Positions 1 to 6,220 of a DNA stretch of 9,090 bases are shown one piece after another. Numbering within the stretch: the first letter of the stretch is position 1; each line of letters begins with the position of its first letter. Source of the DNA: Sediminibacterium sp. (GTDB lineage Bacteria; Bacteroidota; Bacteroidia; Chitinophagales; Chitinophagaceae); contig JAURIP010000048.1 in NCBI GenBank assembly GCA_030832695.1, positions 1-9,090 on the forward strand, written 5' to 3'. The translations under genes were made by a program, and so were the position numbers. Below the pieces are notes generated by a model. That model did not search any database and had not been told where the DNA came from. It was given only the letters and a program-made list of their open reading frames with translations.

Positions 1-30
1 AATGGTATCCCCATTTTTTACTTGTTGCAT
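1..30 (-). CDS. Start of a probable FKBP-type peptidyl-prolyl isomerase (partial, runs off left edge)
   Basis: An ATG at 30-28 on the minus strand opens ten codons reading MQQVKNGDTI to the window edge. This matches the usual N-terminus of small FKBP/SlyD-type prolyl cis-trans isomerases, which begin M-x-x-V-K-x-G-D-T-V before the first strand of the FKBP fold. Those enzymes interconvert cis and trans X-Pro bonds and act as folding helpers. A perfect -7 box lies upstream at 77-70 in the right orientation. Only ten residues are visible, so the family call is recognition of a short pattern and could be wrong. The presence of some leftward gene here is better supported than its name. Confidence 0.45.
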   Translation of the reverse strand, partial: MQQVKNGDTI

Positions 31-50
31 ATTGTTTTATTTTTAATAAA

Positions 51-63
51 GCACCTAGGGTGC
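51..63 (-). repeat. Small perfect hairpin in the predicted 5' leader of the left-edge gene
   Basis: GCACC (51-55) and GGTGC (59-63) are perfect inverted arms of 5 bp around a 3-nt loop. Read leftward, the structure begins about 7 nt past the -7 box at 77-70. It would therefore form at or next to the 5' end of the predicted transcript, about 20 nt before the ATG at 30. It could stabilise the mRNA end, act as a small operator, or be chance. On the plus strand no T-run follows, so it is not a good terminator for anything coming from the left. Confidence 0.35.
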
Positions 64-69
64 AAAGCG

Positions 70-100
70 CAAAAGTACATAATTATGACAGATAAACTAA
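70..100 (-). promoter_or_regulatory. Predicted Bacteroidota promoter for the left-edge gene
   Basis: On the minus strand TACTTTTG (77-70) is a perfect match to the Bacteroidota -7 consensus TAnnTTTG. TTAG (100-97) matches three of four bases of the -33 TTTG, with a 19-bp spacer. The predicted transcription start is near 63-66, giving a leader of about 33 nt before the ATG at 30. The -33 element overlaps the -7 box of the oppositely directed fmt promoter (98-105). Confidence 0.5.
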
Positions 101-105
101 CTTTG
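98..105 (+). promoter_or_regulatory. Predicted -7 box of the fmt promoter, almost touching the start codon
   Basis: TAACTTTG is a perfect match to TAnnTTTG and ends 4 bp before the fmt ATG (110). Known spacing for this sigma factor puts transcription start about 4-7 nt after the box, that is at or inside the start codon, implying a leaderless mRNA. I see no TTTG at the proper distance upstream for a -33 element, so the call rests on the -7 box and its position. Confidence 0.45.
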
Positions 106-109
106 CCCC

Positions 110-1045
110 ATGGACAATAAACCAAGGATTGTTTTTATGGGAACCCCGGCATTTGCAGTGGCATCTTTAAATGCATTACTGCAAGCCAAAATGAATGTGG
201 TGGGCGTAGTTACTGCGCCGGATAAGCCAGCTGGTAGGGGCATGCAGCTGCAACAAAGCGCGGTTAAACAATTTGCCCTAGCCCATGACTTACCTATTTT
301 GCAACCTGAAAAATTAAAATCTCCCGAGTTTTTTGAAGCATTAAAACAATGGAAACCGGACCTGCAAGTAGTCGTAGCTTTTAGAATGTTACCGGAGCAA
401 ATTTGGTCCTTCCCTCCCATGGGAACCTTAAATGTACATGGCTCATTATTGCCACAATACCGTGGCGCTGCGCCTATCAATTGGGCAATCATCAATGGTG
501 AAAAAGAAACAGGCGTCACTACATTTCAATTACAACATGCAATTGATACTGGTGCCATTTTATTACAGGACCGCATCCCTATTGCGCCTAATCATACCGC
601 TGGCGAAATACATGACACCATGATGGAAGTGGGAGCTCAATTATTAGTAAAAACATTGCATGGATTATTTGACAACAGCATTAAAGCAGTAGCACAGGAA
701 CAAGTAATAGGCAATGAAGCACTCAAGCACGCACCAAAGATTTTTACCAAGGATTGTGAAATAGATTGGGACAAGTCATGTGCCGCTATACATAATTTAA
801 TAAGAGGATTGGCCCCTTTCCCTGGCGCTATTACCAAGATTGATGGAAAAATTGTAAAACTTTTTTTAACGCAAGCGATCGACGCAACCCCCACCGAAGC
901 CCCTGGCAGTTTTATAACAGACGGAAAAAATTTTGCAAAAATTGCATGTAAGGATGGCTATATTGAACTTGCTGATATTCAATGGGAAGGTAAAAAGCGG
1001 ATGCCAATTATTGATTTTTTAAGGGGCTATCGAAAACCAGGGTAA
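110..1045 (+). CDS. fmt: Methionyl-tRNA formyltransferase
   Basis: This cytoplasmic enzyme transfers the formyl group of 10-formyl-tetrahydrofolate to the amino group of Met on initiator tRNA, before translation initiation. The protein has 311 residues, normal for the family. The N-terminal formyltransferase domain (about 1-205) opens with RIVFMGTPAFA (6-16). It carries the catalytic triad as N108 and H110 in LNVHGSLLP and D146 in AIDTG, matching E. coli N106, H108 and D144. The RGAAPINWA stretch (118-126) and ETGVT (133-137) are also family marks. The C-terminal OB-like tRNA-binding domain (about 207-311) contains RGLAPFPGA (232-240). The ATG at 110 gives the canonical N-terminus and follows a -7 box. 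The gene is monocistronic as far as visible, divergent from the left-edge gene and convergent with the rhodanese gene. Nothing in it is unusual. Confidence 0.98.
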   Translation: MDNKPRIVFMGTPAFAVASLNALLQAKMNVVGVVTAPDKPAGRGMQLQQSAVKQFALAHDLPILQPEKLKSPEFFEALKQWKPDLQVVVAFRMLPEQIWSFPPMGTLNVHGSLLPQYRGAAPINWAIINGEKETGVTTFQLQHAIDTGAILLQDRIPIAPNHTAGEIHDTMMEVGAQLLVKTLHGLFDNSIKAVAQEQVIGNEALKHAPKIFTKDCEIDWDKSCAAIHNLIRGLAPFPGAITKIDGKIVKLFLTQAIDATPTEAPGSFITDGKNFAKIACKDGYIELADIQWEGKKRMPIIDFLRGYRKPG

Positions 1046-1059
1046 AATTAATATTTAAT

Positions 1060-1074
1060 TTAGTGGCGCACTAA
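1060..1074. terminator. Weak hairpin between convergent genes, possible bidirectional terminator
   Basis: The 56-bp gap between the stop of fmt (1045) and the stop of the leftward rhodanese gene (1102) holds TTAGTG (1060-1065) and CACTAA (1069-1074), perfect 6-bp arms with a 3-nt loop. Read leftward it is followed by a strongly AT-rich stretch including TTTT; read rightward there is no clean T-run. A second small inverted repeat, ACCC-AA-GGGT, lies at 1082-1091. The stem is short and AU-rich, so this is a position-based guess. Confidence 0.3.
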
Positions 1075-1101
1075 TAAGAACACCCAAGGGTACAAGTAGA
1101 T

Positions 1102-1833
1102 TTATTTCAACGCATTATTAAAATCTTCCAATGTTACAATACCTTGGTGCCTCCATGTTTCTTTGCCATCTTTAAAAATGATAAAATTTGGAAGCCCTTC
1201 AGAATGTAATGCTTTCATAACGTCAATATCATTACCGCCATCCACTGCTAAAAAATAAAAGGGATTTGCTGGTTGTTTTTTTAATGCTTCTAAAACCGGC
1301 AACATTTTTCGACAAGGCGGACACCAATCAGCGCCAACATCCACCAACACTATTTTATTCGATGCAATAATTTTTTCCAAATCCAGCACACGCATTTGAG
1401 GAACATCACCAGCTCCATCCACTGGAAATCCGTTCATTTTCCAGTTACTCATGCCGCCTTCCAAATTGATTACTTTATACCCTTTTTCAATAAGAAAAGC
1501 TTGTGCTGAGGCACTTCGACCACCCGCTTGACAATACACATAAATAGGCTGGCTTTTGTCTAAATGCTGTGTTCGATCTGCAAATTCAGTTTTATCCATC
1601 CAGTTCGCTTGCAATGCATGGGAAATATGACCGCCATTAAATTCATTCGCAGTGCGAACATCTAATACTTGAACCCCTTTCGTAGCAATGGCTTGTTTGA
1701 AAGAAGCCGCAGCAATGGTTTCGCCATTATTTGAACTTGACGTTACTGCTTGCGCCCCATTCGAGTTGGACTGTCCACAACTTATTAAAACAAATCCCAT
1801 AAACATAAGGGATACCAATAATTTACATTTCAT
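1102..1833 (-). CDS. Lipoprotein with fused rhodanese and thioredoxin domains
   Basis: This 243-residue protein is probably a membrane-anchored periplasmic redox or sulfur-relay protein. Residues 1-18 form a lipoprotein signal ending in LISC, with Cys19 the lipidated residue. No acidic residues directly follow the Cys, so the surface-export signal of Bacteroidota lipoproteins is not evident. A serine/asparagine-rich linker (20-38) leads to a rhodanese domain (about 40-139) with LDVRTANEF (57-65) and the catalytic loop CQAGGRS, Cys101 being the persulfide-carrying residue. A thioredoxin-like domain (about 148-243) has W170 and the redox pair C171/C174 in WCPPC, plus the likely cis-proline P215. 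CPPC replaces the CGPC of classical thioredoxins. ATG 1833 lies 9 bp after the upstream barrel-protein gene, so the two are probably co-transcribed. The domains are certain; the substrate is unknown. Confidence 0.93.
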   Translation of the reverse strand: MKCKLLVSLMFMGFVLISCGQSNSNGAQAVTSSSNNGETIAAASFKQAIATKGVQVLDVRTANEFNGGHISHALQANWMDKTEFADRTQHLDKSQPIYVYCQAGGRSASAQAFLIEKGYKVINLEGGMSNWKMNGFPVDGAGDVPQMRVLDLEKIIASNKIVLVDVGADWCPPCRKMLPVLEALKKQPANPFYFLAVDGGNDIDVMKALHSEGLPNFIIFKDGKETWRHQGIVTLEDFNNALK

Positions 1834-1842
1834 AAAATAGAA

Positions 1843-2634
1843 TTAATAAGTGACGGTAATTTGAAAAGTTTTATTAGTGATCCCTAAAATTGCAGCAGCA
1901 GCATCACTCAATCTATATTGAATTGAATTACTTACTTCCGGAAGCGCGTTAATCACTTTGGCACAAATGGTTTTGAAATCGGTGGTGGTAATTTTTACAA
2001 TAGTTCCAACGGGGATTTCATTGGTCAATATATAAAACTTTTTATCCTGCCACCCACTGATACTTTTAAATACGGAAGCAGTGCCATCTAATGTTTGAAA
2101 AGATGCCGATTTTTTTTGATCTGAAAATAATGTTGCAAAATAACCCTCATCCACTTTTGTTGTATTTGTCCCGTCCCTTTGATGACTTATTAATGCATTA
2201 TGAATACTATCGTTGACTCTTGCTTTTTCTTTATTTGAAGAAATTACTTGCAAAGTGTTTTGACGAACCGTATCCACTTTTTTAACCGCCATATACTTGG
2301 ATCGGTAACGAGATTTTCGTTTTACACTCCCCTTTTTATAAGTGGCTCTTTTTCGAATTGATTTTTTGGGACTGATTTTATTTTTTGCGGTTGCCGTTTT
2401 TACACTACTGCCTTTTTTTGCAACAGTAACTGCTGCTTTCTTTATAACAGTGGTCGATGGTTTTTTTGCAACAGTTACCGCTCCCTTTTTTGGAGTTACT
2501 TTTTTACTTGTCGTGGCCGTTTTTTTTTGGGGTACCTGTTTTTTGGCTGATTTTACTTGCAAAGGGGCAATACTATACCCAGGAGCAAAAGCGCTCACTA
2601 TGAACAAGAACAATAAAATGCCATATTTAAACAT
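1843..2634 (-). CDS. Secreted lysine-rich protein with C-terminal RlpA/LysM-associated double-psi beta-barrel-like domain
   Basis: Residues 1-23 form a signal peptide with a hydrophobic core (GILLFLFIVSAFA) after Lys3. Residues 26-119 are a basic, low-complexity segment rich in Lys, Ala, Thr and Val, with AVTVAKK repeated at 52-58 and 68-74, resembling a histone H1 tail. The C-terminal part (about 165-263) resembles the barrel domain at the end of many Bacteroidota LysM proteins: GWQDKKFYIL (194-203), PVGTIVKIT (208-216), AKVINALPE (225-233), RLSDAAAAILG (241-251) and a terminal strand ending VTY. The basic tail could bind peptidoglycan teichoic-like polymers, nucleic acid or other polyanions; this is inference. 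No LysM module is seen. Translation could open at a TTG at 2649, but a perfect -7 box (2646-2639) lies between that TTG and the ATG at 2634, so the ATG (263 residues) is the start. Its function is not established. It lies upstream of the rhodanese-thioredoxin lipoprotein gene. Confidence 0.8.
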   Translation of the reverse strand: MFKYGILLFLFIVSAFAPGYSIAPLQVKSAKKQVPQKKTATTSKKVTPKKGAVTVAKKPSTTVIKKAAVTVAKKGSSVKTATAKNKISPKKSIRKRATYKKGSVKRKSRYRSKYMAVKKVDTVRQNTLQVISSNKEKARVNDSIHNALISHQRDGTNTTKVDEGYFATLFSDQKKSASFQTLDGTASVFKSISGWQDKKFYILTNEIPVGTIVKITTTDFKTICAKVINALPEVSNSIQYRLSDAAAAILGITNKTFQITVTY

Positions 2635-2638
2635 ACCG

Positions 2639-2646
2639 CAAAGGTA
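2639..2646 (-). promoter_or_regulatory. Predicted -7 box for the barrel-protein/rhodanese operon
   Basis: TACCTTTG on the minus strand is a perfect TAnnTTTG and is followed by C, as often seen in this phylum. It ends 4 bp before the ATG at 2634, predicting transcription start at or beside the start codon. The -33 region is only T-rich (CTTT about 19 bp upstream), not a clean TTTG. I see no terminator between the RsmF-like gene stop (2710) and this box, so read-through from the upstream operon is also possible. Confidence 0.5.
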
Positions 2647-2709
2647 CAAAAATCAAGTGCAAAGAAAAGGCTAAAAGTTAGTATGTGTATTAAATAATAT
2701 GTGTAAGTC

Positions 2710-4068
2710 CTAGTAATTCAATATTCTCCATTCATTTGGATAGTAATTATTCGCTCTATTGGGCAACAATTTGGCCCACCCAAGTGCAATACTTTGGTAC
2801 TTAATCAAATGCCAACCCACATTTCCATCTAATTGTACCTCTGCGCGTCTTAAGTAATTGAGCGCGGTTTCGGACCCTACTTCGAGTGTTTGATAAGGCA
2901 AATTGGACCAATAGCTCATTGCCAACGCATGGGAAGGAATAAAGTCCTTCCCTTTAACAGCACCCAAGTCTAAGCCCAATTTTTTTACATATAGGTTACT
3001 CAAAATGGACAAAATAGCCGGTTCAAATAAATTTGGAATGGCGATCATACTATTTTGATGTGATAAGTATTGATGCGTTGCAGGTAATTCAAAAAATGAT
3101 TTTGCGACGGATAATTCATTCTTTGACAAGGGGGTAAATTTAAATGAATCTGAAGTACTAGTGTTTTGAACTGCTCCTTCTTTTTTAAAAACAGAAATAA
3201 AAAAACCTTCCCCTTTTATTTTATCAGGATAAAATCTAAATCCTTGACATTGCTGTTCAGGACTTTCACAGGAAATAATATTCCATGATGCTGGCACTGG
3301 AATTTTAATATTCACCATCCCTGGTAAATTTGCAATTTGATCCATTATCTTTTCATCTTCTTCAAAGGAATAAGAACAAGTTGAATAAATCAAATAACCC
3401 CCTTCTTTTAAAGTATCTAAGGACTCTTCAATAATGCGTTGTTGCCTTAAACTACAATGTTGCACATTATCCAAACTCCATTCTGAAATTGCAGAAATAT
3501 CTTTTCGAAATAAGCCACTGCCACTACAAGGTGCATCAATCAATACTAAATCAAAAAAAGCAGGCAAGGCTTTAAAATGCCCTGGATCATTCTGCGTGAC
3601 AATCATATTATCCGCACCCCATTTTGTAATATTTTCCACCAAGATGGCATTACGGCCTTTGATGGTTTCATTGGCAACCACCAAGCCATCCTTAAACCAG
3701 TTTGCTAATAAAGTACTTTTTCCGCCAGGTGCTGCACATAAATCAAGCACAATAGATGTTGTATTCATATTTAATTGATCCAACAAATATTGTATAAACA
3801 TACTGCTTGCCTCCTGCACATAGTAAGCACCCGCATGCCATAAGGGATCTAACACAAATAGCGGACGCTCACTTAAATAAACCCCTTGAGCACACCACGA
3901 CACTGGTGTAGTTGCGTTTAAAAAAGGATGTGTATGTAAATCAAACTGCTTGTACTTATTTAATCTAACCGACGTAATTTGTTCCCCTTGGGCATGGACT
4001 TGCTCAAAAGCGTTTTTATCAAACCCTGGCAAGCCCTCCAATGAATCTAAAAATGGTTTAGGTAACAA
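2710..4068 (-). CDS. RsmF/NOP2-like rRNA cytosine-C5 methyltransferase
   Basis: This 452-residue protein transfers a methyl group from SAM to C5 of a cytosine in RNA, most likely rRNA. An N-terminal RNA-binding region (1-about 85) contains ITSVRLN (31-37), typical of the RsmB/NOP family. The Rossmann core has SAM motif I LDLCAAPGGKS (108-118). It also has the two family cysteines: C181 in DAPCSGSG (needed for product release) and C231 in YSTCSYS (nucleophile). A C-terminal extension (about 305-452) corresponds to the extra domain of RsmF-type enzymes, including LRRAEVQ (406-412) and GWAKLLPN (430-437). The start is TTG at 4068: an in-frame stop lies 18 bp upstream with no ATG between, and the resulting MLPKPFLDSLEGLPGF fits the family N-terminus, whereas the next Met is residue 90. 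It lies 18 bp after the preceding methyltransferase gene. The exact target base cannot be read from sequence, so no symbol is given. Confidence 0.93.
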   Translation of the reverse strand: MLPKPFLDSLEGLPGFDKNAFEQVHAQGEQITSVRLNKYKQFDLHTHPFLNATTPVSWCAQGVYLSERPLFVLDPLWHAGAYYVQEASSMFIQYLLDQLNMNTTSIVLDLCAAPGGKSTLLANWFKDGLVVANETIKGRNAILVENITKWGADNMIVTQNDPGHFKALPAFFDLVLIDAPCSGSGLFRKDISAISEWSLDNVQHCSLRQQRIIEESLDTLKEGGYLIYSTCSYSFEEDEKIMDQIANLPGMVNIKIPVPASWNIISCESPEQQCQGFRFYPDKIKGEGFFISVFKKEGAVQNTSTSDSFKFTPLSKNELSVAKSFFELPATHQYLSHQNSMIAIPNLFEPAILSILSNLYVKKLGLDLGAVKGKDFIPSHALAMSYWSNLPYQTLEVGSETALNYLRRAEVQLDGNVGWHLIKYQSIALGWAKLLPNRANNYYPNEWRILNY

Positions 4069-4086
4069 GTTTGTTTGTATTTTAAA

Positions 4087-4884
4087 TTAATATCGAATTG
4101 TAAAATGTTGTTTCTCTTTGTTTTCTTTTCTAAAAAAAACAATGCCTACATAAAATAAATCAATGGTTAAAGTAACTGCTTTATGATTTTTAATTTCATT
4201 CCACGCTTTTTCCATTTCACTACTCCAATATATGTCATCAAAAATTAAAATAGACTGTTCATTCACTTTACTTAATAGAAGTTCAAAATATTGCATCGTA
4301 GGGGCATAACGATGATTGCCATCAATATACACCATGCCTACCTGCGTTATTGCGTTTAAATAAATAGGCAAGCTTGTGGCAAAATCGCCTTCCATGATTT
4401 GTATATTTTTCAATTGCAATAAATCAAAGGTCCCCAGCGCTTCTTGGGCAATTGCAGGCGCGCCTTCCATGGTGACTAAAGTTTGATGAGGCATTGACAT
4501 TGCTAAATAACTCGATGTAATGCCAAAGGAAGTACCCATTTCTAAAATATTGCTGGGATTAAAATAAACCCCCATCTTATACAACAACTGGCTTATCTTT
4601 TTTTGCTTAAGTGCCGATTTCGCAATGACACTGATTGACCTTATTTTAAATTCAGATTGCCTTGAACCTGCACCTCGATCTACTACTTCAATCACGTTAG
4701 TATTTGCTTCCAATGACTTTCGACGCGCCTCAATGGCTGCGACATTTTCGGGCGTATTTTTTTTGTTTAAAATTTTAGTGACAAACTCATAAACAAAAGG
4801 GGAATGTATGCCATGTCCTTTGCCGTTGGAGGCGGTAAAGAAATACTTAATAAATTTAAAAGCGAGTTGGGCGTTTGAATGCAT
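4087..4884 (-). CDS. Class I SAM-dependent methyltransferase, O-methyltransferase-like, substrate unknown
   Basis: This 265-residue cytoplasmic protein has the Rossmann methyltransferase layout. Motif I is ILEMGTSFGITSSYLA (113-128), with the glycine loop binding SAM. An acidic residue follows strand 2 in TMEGAP (138-143, E140). YIDGNHRYAPTMQYF (186-200) and LIFDDIYWS (213-221) resemble the metal and substrate region of caffeoyl-CoA-type O-methyltransferases. The N-terminal GHGIHSPFVYEFV (23-35) is a segment I associate with Bacteroidota members of this family. A basic stretch at 70-97 precedes the core. The ATG at 4884 lies 3 bp after the folA stop, so translational coupling is likely. The substrate is unknown; the position between folA and an rRNA methyltransferase gene does not settle whether it acts on a small molecule or RNA. 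Confidence 0.85.
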   Translation of the reverse strand: MHSNAQLAFKFIKYFFTASNGKGHGIHSPFVYEFVTKILNKKNTPENVAAIEARRKSLEANTNVIEVVDRGAGSRQSEFKIRSISVIAKSALKQKKISQLLYKMGVYFNPSNILEMGTSFGITSSYLAMSMPHQTLVTMEGAPAIAQEALGTFDLLQLKNIQIMEGDFATSLPIYLNAITQVGMVYIDGNHRYAPTMQYFELLLSKVNEQSILIFDDIYWSSEMEKAWNEIKNHKAVTLTIDLFYVGIVFFRKENKEKQHFTIRY

Positions 4885-4887
4885 ATT

Positions 4888-5379
4888 TTATTTTCTTTGC
4901 CAACATTCAATATCGAACGAAAAAGAATGCTTCTCGTCACTATTATAAAAAGTGGATCCCGTCTTTTCCCAGTCATTGTTTAAAGTTGGGAAAAAAGCAT
5001 CTCCTTCAATAGTAGTATGCACCCTTGTTAGCATAATTGTTTTCGCCAATGGCATAGCAAGTTCATAAATTTGACCGCCGCCAATAACCATCATTTGTTT
5101 ATAGTCCTGTTGTTCCGCAATTTGGATTGCCTCCTGCAAGGAATGAACCAATGTCGCCCCATTGGTTTTAATATTTTTTTGATTCGATAAAATTAAATTC
5201 AATCGCCCAGGCAATAACTTACTTCCCAAAGATTCAAAAGTTTTTCGCCCCATAACTATGGGCAAGCCCCAAGTGGTATTTTTAAAAAAGCGCATATCCT
5301 TAGGCAAATGCCATATCAATTGATTATCTTTTCCAATCACATTATTGTCAGACGCAGCGACCACTAAGGTAATATTCAT
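4888..5379 (-). CDS. folA: Dihydrofolate reductase
   Basis: It reduces dihydrofolate to tetrahydrofolate with NADPH, recycling the dihydrofolate made by the adjacent ThyA. The protein has 163 residues, standard for bacterial DHFR. Visible family marks are VIGKDNQLIWHLPKDM (14-29) with the catalytic acid D28 and W23, the cofactor-binding GRKTFES (44-50), LPGRLNLILS (56-65) with substrate-binding R59, IGGGQIY (99-105) with the NADPH-contacting glycines, and GDAFFP (126-131). The ATG at 5379 gives the usual M-x-I-x-L-V-V-A-A start. It lies 11 bp after the thyA stop and 3 bp before the next gene, inside the operon. Nothing suggests an acquired trimethoprim-resistant (dfrA) type; it looks like the native chromosomal enzyme. 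Confidence 0.98.
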   Translation of the reverse strand: MNITLVVAASDNNVIGKDNQLIWHLPKDMRFFKNTTWGLPIVMGRKTFESLGSKLLPGRLNLILSNQKNIKTNGATLVHSLQEAIQIAEQQDYKQMMVIGGGQIYELAMPLAKTIMLTRVHTTIEGDAFFPTLNNDWEKTGSTFYNSDEKHSFSFDIECWQRK

Positions 5380-5390
5380 AATGCTAAATT

Positions 5391-6185
5391 TTATACTGCT
5401 ACAGGCGCTTTAATAGAAGGATGTGATTGGTAATCTTCCAAGGTAAAATCGCTAAACTCAAAAGAGAAAATATCTTTTACTGCTGGATTTATTTTCATGT
5501 TGGGTAAAGGGAAAGTGGTTCTAGACAATTGCAATTCTGCTTGTTCTATATGATTGTTATACAAATGAACATCACCAAAGCTATGCACAAAATCACCATA
5601 TTGTAAATCGCACACCTGTGCAACCATCATAGTTAATAAAGCATAAGAAGCAATATTAAAAGGTACGCCTAAAAACACATCCGCACTTCGCTGGTATAAT
5701 TGACAACTCAATTTTCCATCCGCAACATAAAACTGAAACATATTATGACAAGGCATCAATGCCATCTTTGATAAATCACCCACATTCCATGCGCTCACAA
5801 TTAAACGTCTACTATCGGGCGTGGTTTTAATTTGATGAATTAAATCTTTTATTTGATCAACTACTACGCCATTCGCTCCTTCCCAACTGCGCCATTGTTT
5901 TCCATACACTGGACCGAGGTCCCCATTTTCATTCGCCCATTCGTCCCATATACGAACCCCGTTATCTTTTAAATATTTAATATTGGTATCCCCTTTTAAA
6001 AACCATAACAATTCGTAGATGATACTTTTAAGATGTAACTTTTTTGTGGTGACCAAAGGGAAGCCTTTGGACAAATCAAATCGCAGTTGATATCCAAAAC
6101 AACTTTTGGTTCCTGTACCTGTTCGATCGGTTTTAGGAGTGCCTTCGTCAATAATGTGTTGTAATAAATTCAGGTATTGTTGCAT
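5391..6185 (-). CDS. thyA: Thymidylate synthase (ThyA type)
   Basis: It methylates dUMP to dTMP using 5,10-methylene-tetrahydrofolate and releases dihydrofolate, which the next gene product reduces. Starting at the ATG at 6185 the protein has 264 residues, the same length as E. coli ThyA, and the key residues fall on identical numbers: R21, E58, W80, nucleophile C146 (PCHNMFQFY), R166, D169, N177, H207 and Y209, with the C-terminus IKAPVAV. A TTG at 6203 would add six residues (VVNCT after Met), which the family lacks, so it is rejected. The gene follows proline dehydrogenase by 35 bp and precedes folA by 11 bp, the common thyA-folA pairing. ThyA-type synthesis makes DHFR essential, in contrast to flavin-dependent ThyX. 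Confidence 0.99.
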   Translation of the reverse strand: MQQYLNLLQHIIDEGTPKTDRTGTGTKSCFGYQLRFDLSKGFPLVTTKKLHLKSIIYELLWFLKGDTNIKYLKDNGVRIWDEWANENGDLGPVYGKQWRSWEGANGVVVDQIKDLIHQIKTTPDSRRLIVSAWNVGDLSKMALMPCHNMFQFYVADGKLSCQLYQRSADVFLGVPFNIASYALLTMMVAQVCDLQYGDFVHSFGDVHLYNNHIEQAELQLSRTTFPLPNMKINPAVKDIFSFEFSDFTLEDYQSHPSIKAPVAV

Positions 6186-6220
6186 AGTGCAATTTACAAC
6201 CAATACCCATTATGTAGAAA

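Noticed and set aside
97..894. Open frames on the other strand and in another frame within fmt
   Set aside because: They overlap a clear fmt gene throughout and show no recognisable domains.
1082..1091. ACCC-AA-GGGT inverted repeat after the rhodanese stop
   Set aside because: The loop is too small for a stable 4-bp stem and no T-run follows; noted only alongside the better hairpin at 1060-1074.
2635..2649. TTG start at 2649 for the lysine-rich barrel protein
   Set aside because: A perfect -7 box (2646-2639) lies downstream of this TTG, so it would not be in the transcript; the ATG at 2634 gives a clean signal peptide.
2342..2674. Rightward open frame rich in Phe and Val, resembling a membrane protein
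   Set aside because: It is the antisense shadow of the Lys-rich segment (AAA codons read as TTT) of the barrel-protein gene and has no homology-like features.
2682..2705. Direct repeat TATGTGTA (2682-2689 and 2698-2705)
   Set aside because: Two 8-bp AT-rich copies in a short intergenic stretch with no link to a known element; likely chance.
3434..3778. Rightward open frame within the RsmF-like gene
   Set aside because: Antisense shadow of a well-supported methyltransferase gene.
6186..6203. Six-residue N-terminal extension of ThyA from a TTG at 6203
   Set aside because: The ATG at 6185 gives exactly 264 residues with E. coli numbering of all catalytic residues; the extension has no counterpart in the family.
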